Shown: positions 1 through 12,300 of the stretch, in pieces | Layout of the letters: every line of letters starts with the position of its first letter | How positions within the stretch are numbered: the stretch's first letter is position 1 | Origin: Tribonema minus | Taxonomy: Eukaryota > Sar > Xanthophyceae > Tribonematales > Tribonemataceae | NCBI GenBank assembly: GCA_017506865.1 | Contig: JAFCMP010000517.1 | Location: 434,001 to 498,000, forward strand | Length of the DNA stretch: 64,000 nt | Direction: 5' to 3' | Notes under the pieces: generated by a model | What the model was told of the DNA's origin: nothing | What the model saw: the letters and a program-made list of their open reading frames with translations, nothing else | Databases searched by the model: none | Translations under genes and position numbers: made by a program

Positions 1-1136
1 ACACACACGGCGAGCAGGGCACGAGCCATGTTCGAACGATGTGAGCTGTGCTGTGGTCCCCGATCAACAGCCTAGAGAGAGCGGGGGGTTGAGACTTCTC
101 GAAACCCCCGGACTGTACGATGGTGAGAGACCCAGTTTTCAATGTTTTGCCATTTTCCTTGAAGCCATTGTGTGCCATTCAAGTACATGGTGGCCGCGCC
201 GCCATGCTACAACTGTCATTACCATGTACAGCAAAGCAGCATGCATATGAGCACTGATGGCATCCACAATCAGCAAGCACCAGTCTAACGCACGACCGCT
301 GTGATGACGAAGGTCAAGCACCACCTCGTGCAGAAGTGGTACCGGCAGTCAATCAGGCAGACTAGGAAGCATGTGACAGAGCAGACTAGCATCGTGTGAC
401 AGAGCTGGCGTCATGGCATAGAAGCACGCAGAGCAATCGTGGCATATGTACATGGAGTCTGCGTGGAGCTGGGTGCCCTAAGACAGGTCTGTCTGTGGGG
501 GGGGGGGTCTTGTAGCTTTGATTAGTATCCCTGCTAGTATGTGGGGGACAGTCGCTTGCGGGTGCTTTGCTGGGGGTGATGTGGGGGGCGGGGTGTGGCG
601 TGCAAGCTTTGCATGCTACATCCAAGAGTGAAAACATGGCGACATACCTACAACATGGCATTTCCACAGCCGCAAGTGGAATATAATAAAAGTATATGCA
701 CGCAGGGTGGGCAACATCGTTGAGGTGTGTGCACGGTAACCGACCTGCGCAGCTCAAGAATCTGGTTTCATGTATGCGCCTAGCAGCTGGGCCGTTTTCA
801 AGTACAGCAAGTCCATCAATGCCCATGCACTGCAGTACCTGTATACCTACTGAAGATACTGCATGCTGCACGCAGTCAGCGAAGCTCGTGACACCATGCC
901 AATCACTCCGTAAACACGTTTTCACTCAATTGATAAACCCAAAGCACATGTTGCGCACAGCTGGCATGGATTAGCGTAGGGTATGTGCACCTTTGGCGCG
1001 CGCGCTCAATGCCCTGCAAAATTGGTTCTTGCAGTGCGCACCCACCATCACTACCAGGGCTGGGGGACGCCTGCAATGCTGCATAGTTCTATACGGAACC
1101 TCACTGAATAGCCTGGCCTGTTCTGAATGCACGCAG
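1..1136. other. 3' flank without a recognisable gene
   Basis: This stretch lies downstream of the minus-strand LRR kinase stop. The open frames on both strands are short, overlap each other and show no domain signature. I see no RNA gene here. It probably holds the 3' untranslated region of the kinase and intergenic DNA. Confidence 0.5.
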
Positions 1137-1305
1137 CAGCTGGTGCTGCTGCTGCTGCTGCTGCTGCTGGCGCTGCTGCTGCTGCTCCTGCCGCTGCTGC
1201 CGCCGCCGATGCTGCTACTGCCGCTGCTGCTGCTGCTGATGCTGTTCCTGCCACCGCTGCCGCCGCCGCCGCCGCCGCCGCCACCGCTGCTCCCTGCCCG
1301 CCGCC
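1137..1305. repeat. CTG/CCG triplet-rich low-complexity tract
   Basis: The plus strand is almost pure CTG, CCG and CTC triplets, so every frame is open and yields poly-Leu, poly-Ala or poly-Pro artefacts. It starts 17 bp past the LRR kinase stop codon, on the 3' side, so it is probably in that gene's 3' UTR. Confidence 0.75.
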
Positions 1306-1321
1306 GCTTCCGCAGCCGCCG

Positions 1322-4300
1322 CTACGATGCCACGCGCCAGAAACTCGACATGCGCCGCGACACCTTGACCGCCGGCTCCGCCTGCAGCTCCTGCATGAGC
1401 TCCGCCTCGAGCTGGTTGCCAAGCTCCGCGAAGGAGGGGCGCTCGGAGGGCTTCGGCGCTGAGCACTGCGCGGCGAGGTCCTGCGCGATCCACGCTACGG
1501 CGGGGCCGCCGCGGCGCGCGAGGTCCGCCATGAGCAGGCCGAAGGCGCGCACCTCCACGGCTTCGAAGTGGTAGCCGGGCTCCGGGGTGTAGAGGAAGGC
1601 GCTGCCGAAGTCGCACAGCACGGCGTTGCCGTGCGCGTCTGCAGGAGCGCGGCGGGTGGGGGGGGGGGGGGGGGGGGGGGGTGAGGGGTGTTGTCGATGT
1701 CAGTGATCAGGATGGTGTGGCGAGGCGCGGTGACACTGCGACCAGAGCTTCGAGTTGTCCACCTTCCGCTCAACTGCTCAAGGAGCGGCATGCGCTATCG
1801 CATGGGAAGCCGCTGGCAGTTTACTATTGCAAAGCGCGCGACCGGATGATCACAGACCTCCAGATGGAATTCACCAAGTGTCAGTCATCCGTTCGTGCCC
1901 TGCTCGCGCACGCCACACCAAACATATACCTCTGAGCATAGACGCTACCACTGCCCACACGCGCAAAGGCAACAGAGAGACCCACCTGCGAGCACGTTAT
2001 GCGCGTAAAGGTCGCCGTGTGCAATCCCCAGCGCGTGCAGGTACTCCATAGCGCGCGCTATACCCGCGCCCGCGCGCATCACCGCCTCCGGCGTGAACTG
2101 CGCCCCGTCCGCCCAGCGGCAGCGCAGCACGGAGGTGGAGTTGGGGCGGTCCGCAAGGGGGCGGAACTCGGGGGGCACGAGCTTCATGACGGCGCACGGC
2201 CGCGCCCCACCAATGACCCCCAGGATCTGCCAAGCGGCGTGTGTGTGTGGGGGGGGAGGGGGGGGGGTTAAGCTGAGGCGTGGCTGCTGCACGTATGTTC
2301 AGGTATGAGCGACGTCAGGTGTGTTCAGTGTCGAGAATGAGAGCTTGCGTGTGAGGAGTATTTGTGGGGAGCACAGAGGGTAGCAGATGGGGGACAGGGC
2401 GCGGAAGGGTGTAGCGTACGAGTTTGAGCCAAGTCGTTGCAATCGCTTGTTCAAGTTAGCGGGTGACTGAAAAACGAATCTTAAGACCGTAGAGCTTGTT
2501 TGAAGCGTCAGTTCGACTTCATAAGGCAGCTCTCAGTAGTTGAAGTTTGTATATTATGTCCTGGACCGCATGGGCTGAGTTGAAGTTCTTGCGCTGCAAA
2601 ATTGCTGTTCCAGCATCTGTGGTCTGCAAGAGGAGACCACGCTGTGCCCTTGAAGCGCCGTCTACTTCAGCGTCAGTTACACAATCTCAACTTGAATGGT
2701 CGGTATGTAAGAATCATGAAGTACTGCTATGTAAGTATCATGAAGTACTGCGGCGCCCGCAGCTCATGCAAGCACAATGGTCACAGCAGTGATATCTGAG
2801 AACGTGCAGCCTGATTCCTATAGTCCAATGGCTGGGCAAACTTCAACTAAATGTCACGCCGCGGCGCTGCGTACCTGCAGCAGGGATACGCATACTTCGA
2901 AGTACATACATGCCTATCGTTATACCTACATACCCTACGCCCCCCACACAGTGGTGGAACGGTCATCGCCGTGCATCAAGAGGCATGACAGATGGACAGA
3001 CGGACGAGACAGCCGCGCCTGACGCTTGTAACAGCACGCGGCGTGTCGTTTCAGGCCCGCTGCAGGCATCACGATTCATGCGCGACACGGCCACTTGCCT
3101 TGGTAATGTTGACGTGATCGCACATGCAGCCTATCTCCAGCTCATCCACGGCCCTGCCGTCAGGGCTCAGCTCGCCATTCCACAGCTTCACAGCGACGTC
3201 CTGGCCGTTCATCGTGCTCGTAAATACGCTCCCCGATGCGCCCTCCCCCAGCTGCACAGTTGCCGCCGCACGCGCGCAGGGGGTGGGGGGGTGCATCTGT
3301 TAACACATTGTCATCACGACGTGTGTGCCTGCTGGTGCTATGTTGCAAGATCAATGCATACGCAAGGACTGACGACTGGTGCTGAACAGGACGTGCAGCC
3401 AGCAGAATCTGCAGCGGAATCAGTGAATGGCTTTACGGGCATGTATGCAGAGGGGCTCTCATGATCCAGAGGCACCATTGTCTAAATGTCTGCGTCTATT
3501 GAGGTGCTGAGAGCGTCATGGACCACTTTATTTTCCACGAATGCTGCAACGCAGATCGCACATCAGACGTGCATGTGTCACCATTGATAAATCATATGGC
3601 ACCAAACGCAGGCGCAGTTGGCAAGCAGACGACCAGCCATACAACAGGTTATCTTGAGCACATCCATGAAATTTTGCTACATGGTCAAGTGTTGAAGCTG
3701 CAAAGTGCGATTTATATGGCACCAAATGCAGGCGCAGTCAGCATGCAGTCGACCGGCCGTGCATCAGGTCATGTTGTGCACATTTATAAAAATTTGCTCC
3801 ACGGTCAACAGTTGCAAAGCCACAAAGTGCAACGAACTGCTGGTGTGCTGCCTGGCTGCCTCAAGACCAGGACCCAACTGTCTTGCTTCAATGCGTCATG
3901 CGCAAATGGAGCTACTGCCAGCCATTTGGCGGAGCTTTGGGTGAGTACATGTGTTGGTCAGCTCAATGTCCGCTGCCACGCTGCGTTGTCATATCATCGG
4001 CAGCAGGAGTCAAAGTGTAGTAGAAGTATTCCAAGGGCACCAGACGTCAAATATGCCTGAAATACAGACGAACGTTCCTGTGTGAACTTTCACCATGATT
4101 GTGTCAAACTACGCTGCAAGGAGGGCAAGTACGTACCTATACTTGTGTTGCACGGGTGCACAGCCGCAGATGTGAAAAGCACCGCCTCTTGCCACCAATG
4201 CTGACGGCACCCCTCGTGTTGTACACATGCCAGCATATAGTCAGCAGTGACTTGAGAGCAGCATAGCGCATCAGCAGTGACTTGAGGGTGGCATAGTTTA

Positions 4301-6125
4301 TGCATAGCATTGCATACACGCTTCAACTACAGTACATTGGCGTCAGTCCTTCATACGCAGTTCACATGCAGTTCACACACAGTTCATATGCCGTTCGGAC
4401 TGTATGAATATTCATCGACCGCCGAGCGCATCCGCCTCTCACCTTCTTCCCGAACCTCAAGTCTGTGCGCTTCAAGTTCTCCAGCGACCCCTCCCCCCAC
4501 ATTCCGAGACCAGGGCTCCACAAGCTGCCCGCAAGGCTGAGCCACGCCAGCGATGGCAGACACGTGATCTCCGACGGCACCTCCGAGAGAGATGGGTTCG
4601 CCGCAAGTCTGCGAATGGCAGTCACGTTGCAGGAAACCTCCAATTTCAGCGGCTAGTACACGTGTATGTAGCAAAACAGTGGCATGCCTTTGTTCAGTGG
4701 CAGCGTCATGTATGGTCACTGCTGAACTCAACTGCCTGTTCAAGTGTAGCATGATGCTGGCATGCCTCCGCAACCTGCGGCCAGGTGTGAGCAGTAGTTC
4801 AGTCTCAGGATGCATTGCGCACGTAACTTATCGTTTGTGGATCAAAATGTAGTTTGATCGAGGTTGCGGCCACTGTAGCACCAGCGGACATATGGTGGCT
4901 CCCAAACACACTGTTTCGACGTCCATGGACGGGAGAACACTGGGCCCGCTTGTGGAGAAACGGTACACAGTGGCGTGTTGACTGTGAGCCGTCAGCCCAT
5001 GAACTCTTGAGCTAAAGAATGCCAGCACCAGCCAGAGGCTGCACACAATTATTGAGCCACGCTGTAGAACATTTGCTTATTGACATCAGACCAGATCCTG
5101 GCTGCATAAATAGCCTCACAAAAAGTAGCCTTATCAAGGTGTATTGCAGTTGACGTGCTCACCTACAAAGCTCAAGTGACTCGCATCCCGCCATCTCAAC
5201 AGGCAGGGTCGTGAGGTCGTTGAAGCTGGCCTGTAGCTTCCGCAACCGCTTGCACTGGCCGAGGCTTGCAGGAAGTGCCTGCTCATGCGGCAAACAGGCT
5301 TTATGAGGGCAATCGGTGCGTGCAGGAAGGACCAGTGCGCACGCACGGTACCCCGTGGCAGCGCCGATCTGATTGGTCAACGCTGTGCAAGCCTAAGCAT
5401 CACCGCTTGCACTGTGAGAAGGCCCCTTGAGTTCTCAACAACAACGTGTCGGGCACGCGGCAGCAGGCTATTTTGAAGGAATGGGAGCAACATGAACGGA
5501 CCTTGAGATTGTTTTCTGTCACGTATAGCTCCACCAGGCTCACGCAGCATCCTATGGTGGTCGGCAGCGCCGTCAAGCTGTTGGTCCTCAAGCCCAGCAC
5601 CTCAAGCTGGGTCAAGCGCCCCAAGCTCTCCGGCACAGCTCCAGAAAGCTTGTTGCACATGAGGTTTAGCCTCCTGAGCCTTCTGAGCTTCCCGATGCCC
5701 TGGGGCACCGCCGCCATCTTGTTGTGGCTGAAGTCGAGCTCGGTGAGCCTGTGCAGGCGCAGCACTGCTGACGGGAAAGTCTCCAGCTGGTTCTTGGCCA
5801 TGTTCATACGTGTCAGTCCTCGCAAAGCATCCAGTGCTACGCCCCTCAGGTCTTCATCGCGCAAGCCCAAACCTGGCAGTTGCAGGTCTGTCAATGGGTG
5901 CAACCACGGGAGCATGCGCACCAGCGAACTGCTGCAGGCCTTGGAGAGGCCAGCCTTAGTGTCCACTACCCCATCTTGAGTGCCGGTTCTCTTCTCTGCC
6001 GCATTTGACGCCAGCTTCACAGCGACGGTGAGGCTCGTGACGCAGAGAGCTGCAGAAACAGCGATTGCCGCAGCGTGCACAGCAAGGAGCACAGGGACGG
6101 ATTCCTGCTCCCTCTCCGTCACCAT
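1322..6125 (-). CDS. Membrane-anchored leucine-rich-repeat protein kinase with atypical catalytic loop
   Basis: Six exons join without a frame break: 6125-5502, 5278-5163, 4608-4443, 3251-3099, 2226-1986 and 1638-1322. They give 538 aa. Residues about 10-38 form a hydrophobic helix (signal anchor). Residues about 70-290 carry LRRs of the type L..L.L..N.L..LP. The kinase follows: glycine loop GEGASGSV at about 304-311, lysine in DVAVKLW, catalytic loop HGDLYAHN at 423-430, DFG at 443-445 and a terminal RPSFAEL. The Arg of HRD is Gly and the Lys of DLK is Tyr. The activation segment is very short, with no clear APE. Lys, catalytic Asp, Asn and DFG Asp are all kept, so activity is possible but uncertain. 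The fourth intron has a GC donor (AAG|GCAAGT). The gene is divergent from the receptor kinase at 6308 and a role in signalling is inferred. There is no obvious truncation. Confidence 0.8.
3596..3834. repeat. Diverged tandem repeat, about 120 bp x 2, in an LRR-kinase intron
   Basis: Two units starting near 3596 and 3717 share the order ATATGGCACCAAA-GCAGGCGCAGT, a middle CAGGT block, a TTTGCT-CA-GGTCAA block and a final CAAAGTGC. They are roughly 75-80% alike by eye. The repeat lies in the third intron of the minus-strand LRR kinase (3252-4442). A shorter direct repeat (CAGCAGTGACTTGAG) lies at 4240-4300 in the same intron. Confidence 0.7.
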
Positions 6126-6307
6126 GGCAGAGCTGACTGCCGCTTAACGCGTCTACACCCAGCGCGTCAACTCATGAATCGAACTTCAATCATGCCCGAC
6201 GTATAGGACGAGCGCCAACAAACGCGCGGGGGTACGCCGCGCTATTATGCCGAGCAACTAGCTGTGGTGCGGCGCGGCGCGCTGGAGTAAGGCGTAGCCA
6301 CACTGCC
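6126..6307. promoter_or_regulatory. Shared bidirectional promoter of the kinase pair
   Basis: Only 182 bp separate the initiation codon of the minus-strand LRR kinase (6125) from that of the plus-strand receptor kinase (6308). The interval must contain both 5' UTRs and the core promoters. I see no clear TATA box. Co-regulation of the two receptor-type kinases is inferred from this geometry only. Confidence 0.6.
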
Positions 6308-9300
6308 ATGCAGGCACTGCGTTTACTTTGCGCGGCGCTAGCTCTGGTATCCACCGGCGCTGCCAGGTAAGCCTCCACTCTGGCTGTTTATGTTGCATCG
6401 TCCGGTTGTGGGATCAAGTGCTGCTCGCCATGCCTCCTTTGCCAGCACAAACGCCGACGCAAGCTATACTTAGTCTGTGTTTTGCAGACTCACTTGTGTG
6501 CACGGCTCCTGCTCCCTTGAATTATTTGCTGCACGTGCAACTCGTCATGTGTGCTCCAGTAGGCCGCGCCGTGCCTCGTCAGCTTCGGTGCGTGCCTGCT
6601 TCTCTGCAGCTGCCGGACTCGCTATTGTGCATCATTGAAGAGTATGCCGTCACCTCCTGCGCCGCAGGCGTCGGCGCTGGGAGCAGCAGCTAGTGCGGAA
6701 TTTGGCCAACAAGGGTGAAGACCAGCAGGTGCGAATTTTCCCAACCTTGTTTGATACTGCTCTTGTGCTCCTGTGCTGCGCAATAAGTACGAGAGTTGCA
6801 GAAGTGACTGTGGCTGACGTCCAGCGGTGAAGGCCTTCTGCCCGTTCATTTGCACATTGTTACAAGCGCTTCCGAGATCAGCGATTAAATAGTGCTTTTT
6901 AGTTCGAGCAAGTAATGCTGACTGATTCTGCTGCTGATTTACTGCAGGAACTACGGCAACAGGACCACTCCCAGCTGTTTGCCGGAAGCTACAGGAGCAG
7001 CGGCGATACATTTGCGCTGCGGTCACCAGATCAGCGCCTGGAGCTGCACGTAACTGCACTAAATGGAGTGGCGGCGCTGTGGCTCAAGGATAGCAGTGGC
7101 GAGGAGGACGCAGAGGCAGTGCACGTAGCGGGCGTGGCAGGCGATACTGCATATCTGCAGCTGCGGGTGAGTCTTCACAGTCCGATCGCGCTCACTGGGG
7201 CCCCTGCTGCACGACCTTCACAGAGACCTTCTATGACAGAAGCTTAAGCCCACTGCTCTGGAAGTAGCAGACTACTGCATTTCAATGCGCACACTATGTA
7301 ACTGTTCATTGCATCACAGCAAGCTAAGAAAATAGCACACGCATGGTCTGCTACACCACCAGGTCTTGCATTTGCGCAGCAGAATGCTTCCTGTGGGGGC
7401 CTGATTGTCAGCATCAGGGTACCCTGCCGCTAGTGGATACTTCAAATTGCATCACGGCGTATGGCAAGATGCTGCGCTATGCAGACGTGAGGCCTTTAGC
7501 CAACGCCATGGCCTATGTGTGTGAAGCGCAGAGGCTTTACACACAGCCGTGCTTACCCGCACTTCAACACTTGAAGTGTGCACAGATGAGGACGCGGTGC
7601 TGCGTGAGTCGCACAGCTTCTGCCCCTGTCAGGTGCTTATTTTCAGTAAAGACAGCAAGGAGTGGTCTGGGCTGCCTCGACATGTAGATTATCAGCTGGA
7701 TGTATGATGTACTGCGCTATACACCAAGTCTTGTAAACCAGCACATGCCATTGCCAGTCCAAGCAGGCTCCACTGTCTGCGGTCATGAAGCACTGCATGA
7801 GGCTATGCGTTTGCAGCCGTATACGAGGACTGGAGCCCATGCGATCCGACTTGGGCAGCAGGCGGCATGCATAGAATTGAAGCAGAGAAGGCATTCTCAT
7901 CACAACACAACCAGAGGAGACCAGGTTGCACAAGCACATCTATGAGCGATGTCAACCCATCGTCGTCCAACCCTGTGACTTGTGCTGCAGTGTCTGCACT
8001 AGCGGTCTACTGGGTGCTGGCCATGCAGACTCTATCATGGAATCTGGTTATTAGGCACTGGCTTGTGGCAATGAAGGCTGTACCATGGTCGCATGCGCTT
8101 CAGCAGTGTGTCAGGTCTACCACGGCATGTACTCAGAATAGAGAGCACTTAAGGACAGGCGGTGGTGCTTTCTGAGACGAATGTGAAGTTGTTGAGGCTC
8201 GTGTTGAAGTTGCCAACATCACATCGTGGGCAGACTGCTGCGTTTGAGGAGTAGTGACTCCTTGGGAAACTGCACAAATTGGTTCAAAGAGTGTCCGCAA
8301 CAGGCCACAATGCTTGTGGTAGCAGCATGATGTACTTGCGCTGGCAGGATGTCACAACAAAACTGCAAGCCACGTTTCCAAGTTGCACGGTCCGATCGTC
8401 ATGGATAACCTACGCCAACAAGGCCAAGTGCTTGCTTTGCACGTGGAGGAGTGTGGCGTGGACCTCAATATGCTGAAAGCTCTGCCATTGAGCCTTGTGC
8501 CTATTGATCCCCTGTATTGCAATTCTCTTACCTCCGGTTGCCGTTTTTTGAATCAAGACGCTTGTCAACTTGAAGTATTACTGCACAGCGGCATGCGCAT
8601 GCACATGCATTTAAGCTGCATCTCTCTTACTCTGAAGTACTGTTCTGGAACACCGACGTATCACCATCATCAATCAGGGTTTCATTTTACCGTTTGCACC
8701 GTCTTCCCCAGCTGCCGCTGACTAATGAGCTGGTTGAGTCTTCCAGATGCGGACCACGTTCTTTGCCGTCAGATATGCATCATTTATTTTCAACATGCCT
8801 GAACTTTCCTTTTGTGAACTGCTCTTTGACAGGCACACCAAATATTGAACACGGATGCCCCAACCTCATGTGTTGTATCATTTGCCATCGCCCCCTCCCC
8901 CCCCTTTCGCGTGCAGCGATATGGTCAGCTGGTGCTGACCGATGCGCTAGATGAGTCAGTGGCGGCAGCGCCACAGGCACAGCTATATGGGCTGCTGAGC
9001 AACGGGGATGTTGCCAGCAGATCACGATTTCAGGCGAGTGCTCACACAGTGCTCGATACAACTACACCTTTGACGGCAAGCATTCATATGCACGGATTGC
9101 AGTACATCAGTGGACTCTCAGAGTGCACTGGACAGTACATGGGCTCATGAGGCTGACGACAACGGAATGCGGCAGTGTCAGCAGAATAACAGCTCCATCA
9201 CTCTGCGACGGCGCATCCCGGAACCAAACTTTGCACCTCGCCATCACTGGGTTGACTGTGGCCGTCGAAGACTTCAACTGTGAACTTCTTCAACTTCAAA

Positions 9301-12300
9301 GTTGAGCTTCAAAGCAGCCAGCTTCCTACCTTGATGGCGCATGCATCATTGTAAGCGCCGCTCTCCTTGCGTTGTTCTATGAGCAGAGAAAGCTAAGCTG
9401 CCACATGGATATAGCAATTTATCATGTGCCATAAGCAAGCGTTGTCTCTCCTTGTCTGAGCGCTGCTGCCTCTTGTCTCAATACCTACCCCCCCACAGCA
9501 CGCCAGGGCTCATCTGACGGACGATGGCGACCTCTGCCTGAGGGGACAGTACGCAGCGGTCGACATTGTGTGTCGGCGGTTGGCCAAGAAAAAAAAGAAG
9601 AAGAAGGGTGGAAAAAAGGGGGGTGCGCAAGGGGACACGCCGGCGCCGACGGTGGCGCCAACTCCTGAATTTTCAGGTACGCTTACTGCCCCGTGCTGCT
9701 TCCGGTATGCATCGATTGTGTTTAGTATATTTGCGTCCAGTGAGCGTCGCCAACATGCGATAACCGCAGTACCGGTTTAGCCCTACTACTACAGTAGTTC
9801 TAACCCGAGGAGCAATGTGGCGATGGCGCAACGGACTGCTCGCTCTCCAAGTGCTGCCTGCCATCACAAATACTTCAAGACCTTACTTCAAGTACTTGCA
9901 CGTATCGCCCACTGTAGTGACGCGCCTTCTATGTTTGCTGATGGGCCTTGTTCGGCGTGGACAAATTGAGCGGTTGGCGGTTTCGGCAGCTGCCCAAGCC
10001 AATTCAATACACAGCAATGGTCGCCATGCACACTGCAGACTCACGCGTGGGAGCCCAGTTGAAGTCAAAGAACCCCTGATTATGGCAAATGGGCGTGGGG
10101 AAGGCCTGCAACTTCAACCTCAAGACACAGGCGGATCTGAATCTGAATCACTTCAAGTGTGCTTGAGTGGCGTTACCGTGCCTGTCCGGCAAAACACAAT
10201 GCGAACACTGTTGTTACACCGCGGCGTACAATCTGGGCGGCACTGAAAGCCAGATTGGGCACGTTGGCGACCCCCCTTGGCGGCAGCTTACCTGTTCTCG
10301 CTTTAAGTGCGGTATTGTACTGCTCTTGTACTGACAGATGGGCTTGGCGTTGCGAGGCGAAGCGGGCTCAGACTCAAACGCAAACTTACTGTCCACCCTA
10401 GCCCTGAGGCGGTGCAGTCGCAGCTAGCAGGACAATGCGCCCCCTGTGACTGCTGGCGCTGTAGCAGTGCTCAACTGCCGTAACTGCTGGCGCTGCAGCA
10501 ACCGTGACTGCTGGTGCTGCATCAGTGCTCAACTTTCTGATGTCGTGTCAACGCTCAGCTGGTACTGCGTCACCGCCCGGCCGCTGCTGCTGCACGCGAG
10601 CACGCCTCTCTGCGCCTCGTCGACCTCGCCCCTGTGCCGGTCGGTTCAGCTAGCCATCCATCTTAGGGTTAGCGCCGCATCTCAGCAGAGCCAGTCGCCC
10701 GCAGCTATGCAAGCCGCATGCAGCAGCAGCGACGCATATGTCGCCGCATGCGACCATCAGCACATTCTATTGTTGATCATTTTCTCAAGAGCTCACGCAG
10801 GGCCAGCTGCGCGCGAACAGCTGCCTCTCTACTGCAACACACAGCAACACATGAAGCTGTGTGGGTGTTCGATGCCGAAAAGGGCGTCTGCCCTTGACCC
10901 GATGCTAACCCTAGTTATGCCTCGCCCCACCGCTCAGGGCCACCACAAGACCCGCAGACAGTCGCGCCGACCCCCGCACCCACCGCTGCTGAGACCGCGC
11001 CCCCCACTAAGAAGAAGAAGAAGGGGGGGGATGGCAAACCCAAGCCAGACAAGCCTACGGATCCACCACAAGAGACGGCGGCACCCACTGCGGCTGCCAC
11101 TGGTGACGGTGGAAGTACGTATGTCTCTGCCGTGCTCATGTGCGGCGCCTGTGTTTGTGTGTATGTTTGTAGGAGAGTATGGAAAGCATGCGCGCGGGAT
11201 GCTGTGGGGCAGGGGTTTTTGTTAGTGTTGGGTTTGGCAAACCTTAGGTAATGTGGGGTAGGCAAGTGTACGTGTTCGGCTGTGCGGTGCCCATGCGGCA
11301 GCATCCTCCAAACCTCGGCTGCAGCAGCAAACTGCCACTCTCAAATGCTGTTTGAGGCTGTTACTACTGCGTTCATCATGTCACCATTGTGCACTGCCAG
11401 CGTCATCTCCGACGTACGACGTACCCCAACCGTCTTCCTCCCCGGCACAAACCCCCGCTCCCCCCCCCCTCCAGACCCCCCTAAACCCAAGACGGACGAG
11501 CCGGTCACAGTAGCCCCCACCATCGCTCCCACCGCACCCCCCACCAAGAAGAACAAGAAGCCCAAGCCACCACCAGACCAGACGGACGCGCCCAAAACGC
11601 CGCCGCCAGAGACGCAGGCCCCCACGCCGCCACCGGATATGGCGACGCCTGCACCAACGACTGCGCCGACTGCTGCCGCCACTACGCCTGCCCCTACAGG
11701 TTAGAGGTTGCAGAATTGCAGGGCACGGCAGCGCTCTGTGTGCCTGGTTGTGTGTCGGCACCTACATGTATGTATTGGGAGGGGGGGGAGAGGGGGGGGG
11801 GGAAGAGGAGGGCAGAGTGATTGTGTACTTGTCTATAGGCTGTTGTGGCTGGCTCTGTATGTGTGTGTGTTTATGTGTGTGTGTGTGAACACGAAAGCTA
11901 GCGAGTGTGTATTTGGCGCCGCGTGCATTTTCACATAGGCTTGTCTGTGTGCGGAGTCTGACACTGTACGTGGTCCTCTGTGTGTGTGAGTGACCGCGTG
12001 GTCCATGCGCGAGCATGTATACCATGCATATATGTAGGTGCAAGTATGCCTGGGTAGGCAAGTATCGCGTCTTTGCGTGGGTATCATTGTCCACGCATGT
12101 GTATCATGCATAAGCACTTGCCTATGAGGCGAGAAGACGCGAACTGTCTCCTCGAGGGTATAAAATACCGGCTTGTCTCCATGGACTGCACAACCAACCC
12201 TGACCCTAGGTCTCAACCGCCTGTCTCCATCTTGACAGCGGCAGACACCACACCTGCACCAACGGCCCCCGACACAGCGGCCCCCACTGCAGCAGACACC

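Noticed and set aside
10446-11225. 259-codon frame in receptor-kinase intron 5 and exon 6
   Set aside because: The frame conflicts with the Pro/Thr stalk frame supported by neighbouring exons and has no domain.
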